NCBI RefSeq assembly: GCF_030435805.1
Contig: NC_081303.1
Coordinates: forward strand, 73,631,910 to 73,695,909
Reading direction: 5' to 3'
Length of the DNA stretch: 64,000 bases
Origin: Mustela lutreola
Lineage: Eukaryota > Chordata > Mammalia > Carnivora > Mustelidae
The notes beneath the pieces are model-generated. The model worked only from the letters and a program-made list of their open reading frames with translations. It made no database searches and was not told where the DNA came from. Within the stretch, counting starts at the first letter, position 1; each line of letters begins with the position of its first letter. Of this stretch, positions 17,970 to 30,559 are shown one piece after another. The translations under genes were made by a program, and so were the position numbers.

Positions 17970-20015
17970 GACAAACACCTTTGTCTTCCAGGCTCAACCA
18001 AATTCCGTCCTAAAGGGTTGAAGAGCGGCTCTGGGACGGGCCAGACTGGAGACAGACCGCGTGGGGATGGCGCTCCGGTCTCCCTCGGCCACGCCTGCAG
18101 CGCTGGCCCATCTGTCACAGCCTGAGCATTTCCATGAACCCAGTCGGTCTGGCCTGCCTCGTCAGGGCAGCTCCCCCCAAGGAGGGTTGGTCTGGTCTCC
18201 TCAGTCCCTTCTGCCCCATGGAATCCTGTTCGGTTGCTTCTTTGGAAAGAGTCCCTGAGATGGATCCAACCACAACCGAAGGAGGAAGAAGGGGGACTGG
18301 CCCTGCCCTGGGAGCCCGGGGAGACAGAGCCCACGCCCAGGACCCAGACGGAGGAAGAGGCCGATTGATAATCCAGCCTAGCAGCTCGAGGCCGGGCCTG
18401 GGGCTCCGGGCTGGGCTGGGAGAGTGGGTAGACGTGGGACGCTTTCCTGAAGGGCGAGCCGGTGGGGCTGCTGAAGGAGCACAGGGGCCTTCGGAGAAAG
18501 GGCCGAGTGTCTTGGTGGCTTCCTCCTAGGCTAGGCCCTGTCCTGCTCCATGCACCCCCTCCATCCAAGGCACAGAGCACTGCCTCCCTGCTTGGGTATC
18601 GGTTCCCTGGGGCTCCTGGAGGTCTAGCCCCAGGGGGTCTGGGAGCTCCAAAGAGGGGGTTGGGCCCCCAGAGACCACAATGCCCACAAGCAGCAAGAAA
18701 GGCCTGCGAGTGTCCAGGACCCAGGCTGCCTCCCTCTCTGGGCCGGTTCCTGCAAGCTTGGCAGGAAGACGGTCCCACCAAAAGTCCAGATCATCGGGAG
18801 ACCTGGGATCCTGAGGCTGACCGTCCCAGAGCTCTGGGGTTTAGGAGGCAGGAGACTACAAAATCCAGGCGATGCTGGCTGGCTCTTTTGATCCGCAGGG
18901 ACGTGTCCCCGCGGGTCCCCAAGTGCTAATCGCCCCCCACCCCACAGATGTCTTCCTCAGGTTGGTGGAGGAGACACAGACGGGAGGGGGGGCTTCGTCA
19001 GGGCAGCCTGGCCAAACTGCTCAGGCGCCAGCTTGGTGCCCTCCGGGAATCCGGGCAGGCGGGGAGGGCCCCTGTTGGCCGGGTCGGGCCAGGGGGTCAT
19101 GGGCAGGGGGAGGCCGGAGACTGTTCAGTCTCTCTTTGACAGCTAATATTTTCCAGAGCTGGTGCCCGCAGGAGAAAGGAAATCAGAGCTTCCCACCTCA
19201 CACATCTTTTTCCCATTTTGTTCATGCTGCCCAGGGAAAGCCATTAGGGGTAGGTCAGCCTGGGGCCTCCCCCACCGCCCACCTCTCCAGCCGGCTGAGG
19301 GAGGGGCAGGGATGGGGGAGGGTCCCTGGAAGGGGCCCGACTGTGAACTCTTGTACCCCTTCTTAGTTCCCTGTCCACTCAAGATGGGAGTGTAGGCGCA
19401 GGCACCCAGACCCCCGGCTTCTGGGCTCCTCCCTCACTTGGCTCAAGTCCCCTGCACCCCTGCTTCTGTCTCTAGGGAGTCTGGCCCACTGGCCCTAAGG
19501 AGCATGGAGCCTAGGCCTGGTCTGCAGCAGGAAGTGCCCTGGGGTTGGGGACGCTGGCCTAAAGGGGGGGGGGTCTGGCCTCCTCCCTGGAGCCAAGTGG
19601 GGGCCCAGACTGCTGGCTATCATGGTCTGGAGGCCGGCTGCCCTGGGAGCACCGAGGAGCCCAGAGGAGGACTCCTCCCGAAGCTGGCTGATTGCCTTTC
19701 TGAGGCGAAGCCCTCTGTTATCCTGCCCCTGCTCCCAGGGACGGTGAGCCCAGTGCCCTGGTTCTATCTTACCCAGTACTTCAAACGCCCCACTCTCTTC
19801 TCTGGGAACCTTGCCCCCCCCTACCCCTTTCCTCTTCAATCCTGGAGTCTGCTGCTCTGGCCTGGGGCCCACCCTCTGCAGTCCAGGCTGGAGAGGGAAC
19901 GGAGCACCCAGCCAGTCTGCAGCCCTGCTGACCTCCTCCTCCTGCCCAAAGCTCCAGCTCATCTCAATGGGGAGGGGGATTCCTGGACCCGCGGCTCTTC
20001 TTCAGTTTCCCATCG
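17970..20015. other. Intergenic, no gene recognised
   Basis: GC-rich, repeat-poor. Long minus-strand frames at 17909-18781 and 19495-19962 have no recognisable domains or exon context. Confidence 0.5.
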
Positions 20016-20032
20016 TCAAAGAGTGGGAGAGG

Positions 20033-20228
20033 GGGCGCCTGGGTGGCTCAGTGGGTTAGGCCACTGCCTTCGGCTCAGGTCATGATCTCAGGGTCCTGGG
20101 ATTGAGTCCCGCATCGGGCTCTCTGCTCAGTGGGGAGCCTGCTTCCCTCTCTCTCTCTGCCTGCTCTCTGACTACTTGTGACTTTTCTCTGTCAAATGAA
20201 TAAATAAAATCTTAAAAAAAAAAAAAAA
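20033..20228 (+). repeat. CAN-SINE (SINEC), young, perfect target-site duplication
   Basis: Head GGGCGCCTGGGTGGCTCAGT, body intact, tail of about 17 A. Perfect 15-bp flanking repeat AAAGAGTGGGAGAGG (20018-20032 and 20229-20243). Confidence 0.95.
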
Positions 20229-20244
20229 AAAGAGTGGGAGAGGA

Positions 20245-23200
20245 GGCATCTGGGAGATGGCTCGGGATCCCCAGAACAGGTCTTGGGCTAGGCTGCAGGC
20301 TGTCCTTCTTTTCCAGGGCTGGCCACTGTCCCCAGGTACCCTGCAAACCCAGGGGTTCAGCCTGCCACACTTGTCACGGCTCCAGCCATCCCTTTCCTGC
20401 CCTGGGCTGCCTGGGGTTAAGGAACCGGGGCTGGGCAGAGGGTAGGAGTGACAGAGGGGTCTGGCCCTAGTCCCTGGCTCGTAAAAGCCAAGAGGAGTTT
20501 AACCGGGTCACAGAGCTGCCTGACTTCTCCATCCAGCAATGCCGTTCGGGGGGGGGGGGGGGCGGGGGAGGCAGTCCCTCCGGAGGGGAAATGGGGGCCA
20601 CCTCCGGCCAGGGTCAGGGTCAGGGCAGATGCTGGCGGCTGCTGTCAGCAGTGCCGACCACACTGGCTCCCCCTCTCCACCTTGGAGGTTCTCTAAAAAG
20701 CAGGACCACAGAGTCGGGCTTGCTGGGCATCGGTGCCTGTCTCCACGGCGAGCTGGGAAAACCGGGCAGCGGTGTGTGTGGAAAGGCGAGGCTCTCTGCC
20801 AGGCCGGCAGGAAGCACCAGTCGGGGCGCTGGAACACAGGCAGGAGACAGAGAAGCACACACCCCGGGGTCGAAGAGCAAGGGCAGGGGCCTTCTGTGCT
20901 CTGTGCTGCCCCTGGAAGAGGCCAGCAGAGCTGGGGGCCTCTGGCAGGGGACAAGACTCGGTCTGGACACGTCCTCAGCCCGTGCGTCCGCACCTCCTCC
21001 CTCCTGCCTGCCCGGCCCAGCCCTGAGGAGAGCGTTGGCAGCTGGGAACCAGGTAGCAGAGCCAAAAACAACAGAGGAGCCGCCTGGCTGCCTGGGTGCT
21101 GCCCGGCCCCTCGCCTGCACGGTGATTTCTCCCAGAGCCCACAGCCCTCCTCCCACCGGAGCCTCTGACCCTGCCTGGCCACACCTGCCTCCTTCACCAT
21201 GGCCTGGGGCTGGCGCTGGAGGTCCCCGCCGTCCCTGCCTTCCCAGTCCAGCTGCCCCTTCGGGTCACTCAGGATTCTCAGCCCACACCTCCCCGGCTTG
21301 GGGTTGGGGCCGAGGGGGGGCCCTCTGCGGCTTTCCAGGTCTCAGACCTGGTCTCCCAGTGGGCAGGGAGCCCTTCTTCCCTGCTGTAACAGCAATCTGA
21401 CGTGGGGAGAAGGGCTGGGTCCCCGAGCCCAGGCACACAGACAAGAATGGGACATTCCCTTCTGTACTGAGGGTCAGACCAGACCAGGAGGCAGACTGCT
21501 TGAGTTCACACTGTGCGGCGGGAAATCCTGCGGGCTTGGGGACCAGGGGAGACCAGGGGACACCACGGTCCTGCCCCAGCCACTCCTAGCTCTTACTCTA
21601 CTCTTGCTGAACAGCGCCCCCCTCCCACGGCTCCCTGGCCCCGCAGAAGCTGTCCCTCTGAGGAGTGGAGAGACCCTGCCTCACCTGGGTTCAGTTTCTG
21701 CCGGTCTCCCAGCTGGCAGCAGAGGCGGTAACTCTGCTGGGGCGAGGCTCTTCTCCAGTGCTGAACTCAGCCATGGACTCCCCTTGGCCCGGCTGGGGGA
21801 GAGGAGGGAGGGGTTCGCGACTCTTCCACTCTCTCCATCCCCAGCTGGGCAGGTGGTCCCTCCTGCCCCACCCTCAGGGCGGGGGCGGAGGAGGGTGGGC
21901 AACCCTCTGGCACGCACACACGCGTGCTCACTCACGCTCACGCCCTCCGCCCAGCCAGAAGCGTGGCCCCCTCCATTCCTTCTGCTGCAAAGCCAGCCAC
22001 TTTCCTCGCAGCCTCACTGCCCTAGGAACAAAGCCCCAGAAGGTTCGTTGCTCTCAGGCCTGTTTCCTCCGCACTCCACCCCGCTCTGCCTCTGCTCCCC
22101 CCGCTTTTCTCACCAACTCTGCACCCTTCCCCCGTCGCCAAATCCCTGGGGCAGCCCCCGACAGGGGTATGACTGAGGTTCCTAGAAAGGGAGCATGGGT
22201 TGCCTGGGGCTGACCTGCATCAGGTTTGGTCCTAAGGAAAAGGCCAGCGACACTAGGAAACTCCTTCTCATTGATCCTGGTGGGGAAATTGAAACCAGTT
22301 GTTTGTGACTGAGTGACTGACGGGGGGCTAAGCCCCTCCTTGTCGCCTGGCCCCACGCCTGCACCCTGCCCCTAGGCTCCGCCATCCTCCACTGTTAGCC
22401 TTCTTTCCCATCCCCCAATCCTCTTGTCCCACCCCCAGTGTCCCCCCCAGTGTCCCCCCCATCCCCTTCCCTGCCTCTTCTCTAAGCCCCCTCCGCCTGC
22501 CTGCCCCCAGGCTCCAGTGGCAACCAGGGCTTCTGGAAGCTGAGACCTGCTTCCCAGCATCCTGCCCCAGACCCTCTACCCACCTCCCTCCGCCAGGGTT
22601 GGGGTGCAGGGTCTGGAGCTCAGGCCCAGAGCTGCCAAACCACAAACACTGACATCTGGAAAAAATTCCCCTGCCAGCCCCACTTCCCTTTGTCTTATTT
22701 CTGTCTTTTTGGAACTTCTGGCCGCCAGGCCAGTGGGGGGAGGGAGGAAGTGAGGGGAGGGGGGTGGGCCCAGGCCTCCCTGGCCCCGCCCCAGGGAGCC
22801 CCTCTTCCAGCCTCCCCAGGATTCTCAGCCAGACCACACCCCCTGCGGCCCCCCTTCCCCCGTCTGCTCCTGTAGGTCTGGCCTCCTGATGAACGTCCTT
22901 TGGGTGAGGCTTTAACATCCTGAGTCACCAGGCTTGTGGGGGGAGATGGCCTGCCCTGGCCTTTCTCTCTTGCAGGAGGAAAGGTCGCCACGGAGCAGGG
23001 GACTGGACCCTCTGGGCTGGGGGCTCAAGAAGCTGATGTGAAGAGGAGGTGGGCAGACTGACCTGGCTGGAAAGGGGGGCGGGGAAGGCGGAAGGGGGTG
23101 CCGGACTGGGACTCGCTGCCTTGTTCCCTCCCCCAAGCCTCTCCTCATCCCTTGGCTGGGAGCCTGATTCCACTGTCAGAACCTAATCCCCTCCGTTTAC

Positions 23201-23990
23201 CTACAGCAGTGAGAACCAGCCAGTGGGGGAGGAACACAGGCTCTAAGCACCCCCCAAGGACCACCCCTTCCCTCCAGCACCTCCGCTTTTGTCTGTCTTT
23301 CCTCGAAGAGCTCCGACCTGCTGCCCTCCCACTTCCAGAAGCCCAGGCCACCCCCACCCCCAGATGAGCCCTCCCGGACAAACCCTGAACCCTAAAGCAG
23401 CTGAAGCACCCAGCTCCCTTCTGGAAGCCCGAGAGCTGATGGGGTCTCTGTTTCACAGCCGCTCTGTCCCGCCCGCGCAGGGACAGCCCAGCTGCTTTAC
23501 TGTTTCCCGGACACAGGCGTTACTCGTTACTCCGAGATTTCCCGCTTCACAGCCCAGGGGCTCCAGCCCTCTTCAGCCTTTGGTGAAGCCGCCAGCACCT
23601 CCCCCCACCACCGTTTGGCTCTATTCCTCCGACCCCTCCCTAGCCAAGGCCCCCAGCCCTCCAGACCGTTGCATGGCCCTAACCGAAAAGGGTTCAGGAG
23701 CTCAGTGAGCCTGTCCTCTGCTCCACCCATGGCCACGCTGGCGGGGAGGGGCCAGCTCTGGGACCAGATGTGGGGTTTTTCCTCCCCGCCTCGCAGGGAG
23801 CTGGGAGCGAAGCCCCGGGACAGTGGCGAGGGGTGGGGGGGGGGGGGCGGGTGCGGTGCGGCCGCGGGGCCACGTGCAGGCTGTCGCCGAGGGCACCTGG
23901 GCCGCAACATCTCCTGAGCGCCCGCCCGCCGGGTCCGCCTCCGCCGCTCTGCGGTTTGCAGCCTCGCATCTCCCGGCCCGTCTCCGGGGC
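20245..23990. other. Intergenic upstream of CRABP2, no gene recognised
   Basis: GC-rich sequence without recognisable exons. It contains a G-run of about 13 at 20549 and a small CCCCCAGTGTC tandem patch at about 22430-22465. Several long frames (for example 20508-21200 minus and 21199-22176 plus) fit chance in GC-rich DNA. Confidence 0.5.
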
Positions 23991-24350
23991 TCCCCGCTTG
24001 ACCTCCATCTGCTTCAGGCCCCCAGCCCTCCGCAAAGGGGTCTCGGCGGGGAGCTGGGCCCTGCCCCCTCCTTGGATCTCGCGCTCGGAAGCCGCCAGCG
24101 GAGGGCGGAGGGCGGGCGCTCCTTCCGCCGTCGGATGGCGCGGGGTGGTGACACCTGAGACCCCGCTCCACCCCTCCCCTCCCCGGGGCACCCCGTCTCC
24201 CTCCGACACCGGCGGCAGCGCGGCGCGCTGGGCTCCGCGCCTCGCGTCCCCGCCCCGCTCCCCCGCCCCTGCGGCGATCCCCCGGGGGTTCGGGGAGCCG
24301 CGCGACCGAGAAAGCGCCTTAATAAAGAGCTCGTGTCAAGTGATTGGCTG

Positions 24351-24363
24351 TGACCTCTGCCCT
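24351..24363 (-). promoter_or_regulatory. Candidate DR1 retinoid response element, about 0.7 kb upstream of CRABP2
   Basis: TGACCTCTGCCCT reads on the minus strand as AGGGCA-G-AGGTCA, two nuclear-receptor half-sites spaced by one base; the second is perfect and the first has one mismatch. Mouse Crabp2 is known to be induced by retinoic acid through DR1 and DR2 elements. That this is the orthologous site is inference. Confidence 0.45.
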
Positions 24364-24534
24364 CCCCGGCCTCGCGCCCGGGGCTCTTGCTTAACCCTTG
24401 GATGCCCGCCCGACCCATTAAGAGGAAGGAGTCTCCCGGCGCCCGCTTCCTGAGCCCCCCGCAGCCGCAGCCCTGAACCCCCCGGAGGCCCGCGCGGGCA
24501 GGGGGTCCGCTCCCTCCCACCCCCCGGAGCCGCT

Positions 24535-24549
24535 CCAGCAGGGGGCGCC
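24535..24549 (+). promoter_or_regulatory. CTCF-type motif in CRABP2 promoter
   Basis: CCAGCAGGGGGCGCC fits all 15 positions of the CTCF core consensus, plus orientation, about 0.5 kb upstream of the predicted CRABP2 start. Confidence 0.55.
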
Positions 24550-25027
24550 GTTGCCCCACTTGGGTGCCCCTGGCCTCCCCCGGCGGCCCCAGACTCGGGG
24601 TGCGCTTGTTGCGCCCAGTTCGGGCCCCGGTGGAGCCGAGCCCGGCCGTCAGCCTCGTCCCCAGCGCCCGCTCCGAGCGGGGCTCGTCCGCCGCTGGTGT
24701 CGCGGGGCGTCCGGCGGGTGTCGGGCGCCAAGAAGTCGAGCGCGGGGAGTGAGGTTGGGGAGGGGCGGGGAGCACGCCGGCCGCGACCCTGGGGCCGTGA
24801 GACCTGAGCGTCTGCGCCCCGGCCCTGGCGTCGCCTCCCCAGCCACCCCTCGCGCGGGAGCCCGCCGCCTCGGCCCCCCGCGCGCGCCGGGCCCGCCCAC
24901 GGGGGACCAGTTCCTGAGGCCGGGGAGCCGGGGCTCAGGGCCCCCCAGGTGGGGTGGGGGCGGGGCGGGAGGCGGGGCCAGTCTCCCTCTCCGCGTCTCT
25001 CTCGGGCAGGGGCGGGCCCGCTCCGGG

Positions 25028-25033
25028 TATAAA
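25028..25033 (+). promoter_or_regulatory. CRABP2: CRABP2 TATA box
   Basis: GGGTATAAAGGC 172 bp upstream of the start codon, within an otherwise GC-rich promoter. Confidence 0.8.
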
Positions 25034-25199
25034 GGCTGCCCGCGCAGGAGCCCGAGCCAGCTCTGGGGTTGTCCTGCGACGTTCCCGTCCTGAGTCTCAC
25101 GACCAGGCGGAGGCCACCGCGACATCTCTTCTGCCTAAAGACTCAGCGTGCAGTGCTCCAACCAAAGCGTCTAAGAGGACCGCCACCCGCGCCTCCATC

Positions 25200-28100
25200 A
25201 TGCCCGACTTCTCCGGCAACTGGAAGATCATCCGATCCGAAAACTTCGAGGATTTGCTGAAAGTGCTGGGTAAGGAGGTCTTGGAGCTCCCGGGGAGCGG
25301 AGGGCGGCGCGGGAGTCCTCGGAGGTGGGCGCGAGGAAGAAAGGAGGGCGGGGATCGAGGCGCAGGAGGCTGGGTGTCTGCATCCCCAAGAAAAGGGGCC
25401 GAAGAGGGGCGAACGCCCCTGGGTGGGGGGGGGGGGCGGGGGGCAGCTCAGGGCCGGGACGTTTAGGTCCTTTATCCAGTGGGGGACCCTCACCGCACCC
25501 CCGTGCCAGCTCCTGCAGTGGCCCGCCTGTGAATTAAGTAGAAACCAGAAGCACGAGGTCGGTATCCCTGGGGGTGGGGCCGGGGAGCTCTGGGCAGTTC
25601 AGAAGCTGCAAACCCGCCCCCAGGCTGGGGGCCTGGGTCCTTACTCGGCAGAGCCCCTCAGAGCGGTGCCAGCCTCTGCGCCCCCACCCACCCAGTAGCC
25701 CAGGCCCGGAGGCAGGTTCCTTATCCCTGTGCCCCGGCTCCACCCACCAGGTGCTCGGCCACCCTGGCTCCCACCCTGGCTCCCAGGGTTCCCCCTTCCC
25801 TCCCCCTTGGGCACTCTTCCATGTGTGACTGTGCCCCCACTCTCCATCTGTGACACAAATATTTCCCCACAGCGGCCGCTCCAGAATCCTCAGGCACTCT
25901 GGATAATTACCACTTTCTGAGATTTCAACAAATGGCTTCGTGCGAAACCCCAACCCCCCATTTCCAAAAATCCCAGTTCTCATCTCCCTCCCTTCCCACA
26001 GACCTGCTGCAGCCCCGCCGGGTGTGTTGGCTAAAGGTGGGGGAACCCTAAACCCACTCTAACTGCCTTTCCCAACTCTGGGCGCCCTCTGGTGTGTGGG
26101 GGAGGGGCTCCGGGAAGGGAGGAAACTGAGTTAAGGGCCTCAGCAATTGGGAAGCCCCCCCTACCACCGCAGGAGCCGGCAGCCCGAGGGTAAGCATGGC
26201 CTCGATCTCTGGACTGAACAGGGTAGGGACTGAACAAGATAGTAGGGTGCACCTTGTGCAGAGCTGGGTGTGCGGGTGAGTCTGGGCCCTGGAAGGGCCC
26301 AGGATGCCGTGTTTCCATCATCCCTCGCCATTAGTTCTTGCGCATAAACCACAAGACTTCTTCGACCCCTGTCTGTCTTTCCACTCCGCCTTTGCAGCTA
26401 AATGCCAAAACATTTTCCCTTCAGAAAGCCTAGATATCATTCCCTCCCCTCCTCTGGATTCTGGCCACTCTCCCCAGGGGGTGAAGCAGGAGGTGGCCGG
26501 GCACACCCACAGGCCCAGCTGGAGAGGAAGAGCCAAAGCCCAACCCCGTTGTCTGTCTGTCTTTGGCCTGTTTGTCCTCCCCGCGGGGTTTCTCAGAGCC
26601 ACGTGCCTTCCTCGGGCCCTGCTGGGGGCAGATTGAAAACAGACCCACTAGACAAACAGCCCTGGCTGGAATGGCATCTCCTCGGAGCCCAGTGCAGGGT
26701 CTGCGGGACCTCGGCCCTTCCTTCCTCCTCCGCCCTCACAGAGCACCCGTGCCCCCAGGAGGAATGCTCAGGTCTTTGGGAAATAGCCCTTGTGCCCGCT
26801 GCGGCAGGCAGGGCACGTGTGCATGTGCTGCTCTTGTAGCAGGAGAGACAAGAGTTAGACAGTGGCAGGTGGACTGCAGGGGAGGCGGTGTAGGGGTGTC
26901 TGCTCTGCCAAGGCTCCGGGGTCTGAAAACCTCTCCCGGGACCCAGGAGGTCAACAGCCCAGAAGGGGGGCTCTTGGGGGCGTTCTCCTGCCCTCCCACT
27001 CCCTTCGTTCTGGAACAGAGTGGGTCTGCTTCAGTGCCGAGGGAAAAGAGGTTTTGTTGGTCTCGGAGCTCACGTCTGGAGGAGAGCCAGGGAGTCCCGC
27101 TTGCCCCCTTCATCCCCACCCATGGCTTCCCTGAAGGTCTCTGCTCCAGTTCAGGGGGGAAGGAGGTCACTGGGCAGGTGAAGTGGGGTGATGGTGCTTG
27201 GGCCTGGCCCCGGCCAGAACGACCTGCCTGTGAGCCTGTCTTCCTGCTCTCTGGAATCCCCCGCCCTTCCTCATGACTGGGGACCAAAGAGATGAGGCCC
27301 AGTTTGGGGAGGACTATGGAGGACAGCCGCAGGGGCTCCCAATCCACAGAGGCTGAACAAGAAGACCTAACCACTTGAGGTCAAGGTGATCCTAGAGTAG
27401 GGAACATATTGGGCGGGGGGGGGGCAGGGTCCCTGTCTGTCCCTTGCGGGGAGAAGGGCACGGGAGCCCCCCAGGAGGTCTAGGAAGGAAAGTGGGCCCT
27501 ACTTCCAGGACGAGAGTGGTGAGGCCCGGCCAGGGCGGGTCTGGCCTGCCCTTGGCCCTGGGTGAAGACACAGTGACTCTGATGGGGTCCACGCCCGCAG
27601 AGGGTCCCAAGCAGGGTGGACAGAGGGCCCCAACTGAAGTGAATCAGGCCAAGGCAAGGAGGCCTGCCGGATGCGGGCGACGGGGAGAGGCTACCGCCGA
27701 GAGTGCGGGGTCCGGGCCTGCGGCTCAGAGGTGCGGCCAGCTCGGCCCGAGCTGCGTGTGGGGAGGCGGGGAAGCAGGGGCCTGGAGCGCCACTGAAGGC
27801 CAGCCTCCCCCCTCTCCCTGCAGGGGTGAATGTGATGCTGAGGAAGATCGCCGTGGCTGCGGCGTCCAAGCCAGCCGTGGAGATCAAACAGGAGGGAGAT
27901 ACTTTCTACATCAAAACTTCCACCACGGTGCGCACCACGGAGATCAACTTCAAGATCGGAGAAGAGTTTGAGGAGCAGACTGTGGACGGGAGGCCCTGTA
28001 AGGTGGGTCCCCGGGGCTCACGGCGTCCACGGCCTGGCTGTTTTCCAGTCTTGTCCTGGATTCTCGGCTCCGCTCCCCGTGGTGAAGGCCCTTCTCCTGC

Positions 28101-28730
28101 GCTGCCGTGGGCCCCACTCACGTGGCCTCTCTCTTGCAGAGCCTGGTGAAGTGGGAGAGCGAGAACAAAATGGTCTGCGAGCAGAGGCTTCTGAAGGGAG
28201 AGGGCCCCAAGACCTCCTGGACCAGGGAGCTGACCAATGACGGGGAGCTGGTCCTGGTGAGGCCTGTCCCCTGCCGGCCCAGAGCCACGTTTGGGGGTTT
28301 TCTGGAACAGTCCAGGGCTCAGGGGGTTCAAGACCAACTGCACTGGTCTCCCCTGGTAGCTGCTGGGCCGGACGAAGCTGTCCCTGTCCCACACAGTGCC
28401 GCTCTGTGACCAGGACACAGTCTTCCGCGTGGAGCAAAGGACACGCACTGGGAGGTCCAGCAGTCCTCTGGGCGACGACCCTCCTGGCTTGGGGAGGAGG
28501 GTGGAGGACAGAACCCTGAGGCTCCGTTGCCATGCTCTCTCCTATGACACCGGGGCATGTGGGGACCAGCTCCTGCCTGTGGGTCCTGAGTCTAGAAGGA
28601 GGTTTGGTCTCCGAAGCCACAGGACCACAGGCCTCGAGACCTATGAGTTAACAATTACTTGTGACTTGTGTCCTTCCAGACCATGACGGCGGATGATGTC
28701 GTGTGCACCAGGGTATACGTCCGAGAGTGA
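25200..28730 (+). CDS. CRABP2: CRABP2, cellular retinoic acid-binding protein 2, complete
   Basis: Intracellular lipid-binding protein that carries all-trans retinoic acid to nuclear RAR. Four exons: 25200-25269, 27824-28002, 28140-28256, 28680-28730, 417 nt and 138 aa, identical in length to human. The start is [20 protein letters not shown], the family signature. Numbering without the initiator Met, K20, R29 and K30 of the helical nuclear-localisation surface are present ([15 protein letters not shown]). R111 (SWTRELTND) and the R132-x-Y134 ligand triad (CTRVYVRE) are also present. All introns are GT-AG with phases matching the four-exon family structure. Intron 1 (2.55 kb) holds a CTCF-type motif; no SINE lies in the gene. 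Only a few conservative changes from human are seen. Confidence 0.98.
26081..26095 (-). promoter_or_regulatory. CTCF-type motif in CRABP2 intron 1
   Basis: Minus strand ACACCAGAGGGCGCC, one mismatch to the 15-position core consensus (first base). Confidence 0.45.
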
Positions 28731-28820
28731 GCGGCCATGGGTCCAAGAGTTGCCGGAGCACCCCTGCCCATGCACCCACGCTCCCAGGCTCCCTGCCCCT
28801 CCCCCTTCCTTCTAGGCTAG

Positions 28821-28870
28821 CTCACCCCTCACCCCCTCACTCCCCCTCACCCCCCTCACTCCCCCTCACT
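28821..28870 (+). repeat. CTCACYCCCC simple tandem repeat in CRABP2 3' UTR
   Basis: Units of CTCAC followed by three to six C, about five copies, shortly after the CRABP2 stop. Confidence 0.7.
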
Positions 28871-29139
28871 TCTGGGGATGCTGCCATGCCTCCAGCCAGG
28901 CTCTGCCTTGGGGGGGCCGCTCCATCTCCCCTCCCCCAACAAAGAGGGATGGAGAGCAAGAGCCCAGATCCCCCCTTCCAGAATCACTCCCCTCCCCAGC
29001 CAACAGCCCCGAAGCAGCCCAGAGCACGGCCTCTGTTTCCGTGAGGGGACCCGAGGGCCCCAGTGGGAAAGACGGCCCTCTGGCTTCCACTCTTTGTCCC
29101 TGTAGCCTACACAGTGTAGAATATTTATTGGTTAATTTT

Positions 29140-29145
29140 ATTAAA
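29140..29145 (+). terminator. CRABP2: CRABP2 poly(A) signal ATTAAA
   Basis: ATTAAA in an AT-rich patch 410 bp after the stop (preceded by AATATTTATTGGTTAATTTT). Cleavage expected near 29160. Confidence 0.75.
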
Positions 29146-29169
29146 ACGTTTTAAAAACTACAGGTCGTC

Positions 29170-30325
29170 TCTGGCTCCTTGGGAAGGGGACAGAGAGGAC
29201 GCCTGAGTGTCACTTTGCCTGAGTGTCCTCTGAAGGACAGTGTCCTCTGATGCCTCTGAAGTGCTGTGTGGGAAGCCAGGGTGTCCACAGCAGGGGGGCA
29301 TTGGGCTCCAGGGAGGGAGGGGCCTTCCCTTACCCCAGTTCCCCCCCCCCGACACCGCAGCCCCCTGCCCGGTGACGCTGGCTTCCAAGGCTGGTCCTGG
29401 ACCTCTGAGCAGGCGCCCGGGCCCTGCGGAGCCGACTCCCACCTTCTCCCACACTTTTCCTCCAATTGTTCCTTCTCTCCTCCAACTCCAGTCCGTGGGC
29501 TACCCCGGGCCTGGCCTTGGCCTCCCACACGGTTCCAGATGAGCTCCCCAACACCCACGGACTGGGTCTCCTAATGAGACTCTGGTCCTGCCCGCCCTCT
29601 GAATCTGCGAGGCGACTCTCGGCCTTGAGACCGACACGCCCCTGTGCCAGCTCTCCGCCACCCCACGCCTCCACGCTCAGGTCAAGGCTCTACTGCATCT
29701 TCCCAAGCTCCAAGGCCATCTCCCCAGTGCCTGTCCCCCTTCCGCAAGCAGAGGCCCCCGACCGGGATTTCTCCCGGCCCCCCTGGTCTCCTACCATAGC
29801 GCCTTCTAATGGGCCTGCCTGGCCCACTCCCCGTCTTCACGGCTTGGCTTTGTGGGGCCAAGTGAGCACAAGCATCAGGAGAGGTCCCGTCCTGGTTCTA
29901 TCGCTGGCTCGCTCTGATGCTGGACAAGCTACTGAGGTCCAAGCCTCCCTTCTGTAGTCTAATGGCTCGTGTGCTGGGGAGTGATGGTGGGGGCTGGCAG
30001 GACCCAGTCAGGGTGGGTGTTGGCTTCCCCCGCCCCCTGTCTCGCTCATGTCCACTTCCCTTGTGCGCTGGCCACCTTTGGCCCTGCCAAACAGAACTCT
30101 CCCCTACATCAGTGACTTCAGTGTTCCGAGCCCCCCTATCCCCCAGCAGCACACAGAGCACCCCCTTTAGCCAAGGCATCGAAGCAGCGACATCAGGCTC
30201 AGGAGGTTCACAGCACTTAGCAATAGCGAAGGTCCTACCTCTGGGAGCCTCCTTCCAAAATGCTGCCAGGGGCAGGAGGGGGGTCCTCAGACCAGAAACT
30301 GTATTATGTCAGAGCCCTGTTCCAA
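29170..30325. other. Intergenic, no gene recognised
   Basis: Unique-looking GC-rich sequence downstream of CRABP2; no exon or repeat identified. Confidence 0.45.
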
Positions 30326-30330
30326 AAGCA

Positions 30331-30550
30331 GAGGTGCCTGTGGAGCTCCGTGGGTGAAGCCTCTGCCTTCCGCTCAGGTCATGATCTCAGGGTTCTGCGA
30401 TGGAGCCCCGCATCGTGCTCTCTGCTCAGTGGGGAGCCTGCTTCCCCACCCCCCGCACCCCGTCTCTGCCTGCCTCTCAGCCAGCTTGTGATTTCTCTGT
30501 CAAATAAAACAAAATCTTAAAAAAATAATAATAAAATAAGAAAAGAAAAT
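30331..30550 (+). repeat. CAN-SINE (SINEC), full length
   Basis: Diverged head (GTGCCTGTGGAGCTCCGTGG), intact GGTCATGATCTCAGGGTTCT, CT block and a long AATAAAAC-type A-rich tail. A possible 9-bp duplication AAAAGCAGA / AAAAGTAGA flanks it. Confidence 0.88.
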
Positions 30551-30559
30551 TGTAAGATA

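Larger units (their letters stand above)
23990..25460. promoter_or_regulatory. CRABP2: CRABP2 CpG island and promoter
   Basis: CpG-rich block ending in CRABP2 intron 1. TATAAA is at 25028-25033, predicting a start near 25058 and a 5' UTR of about 140 nt without an intron. Also present are a GC box at about 24958, an inverted CCAAT box (ATTGG, 24343-24347) next to a DR1-like element, and a CTCF-type motif at 24535. Confidence 0.85.

Noticed and set aside
20033-20228. tRNA-like A and B boxes in the SINE heads, considered as tRNA genes.
   Set aside because: They are the tRNA-Lys-derived heads of CAN-SINEs with A-tails and target-site duplications, not cloverleaf-forming genes.
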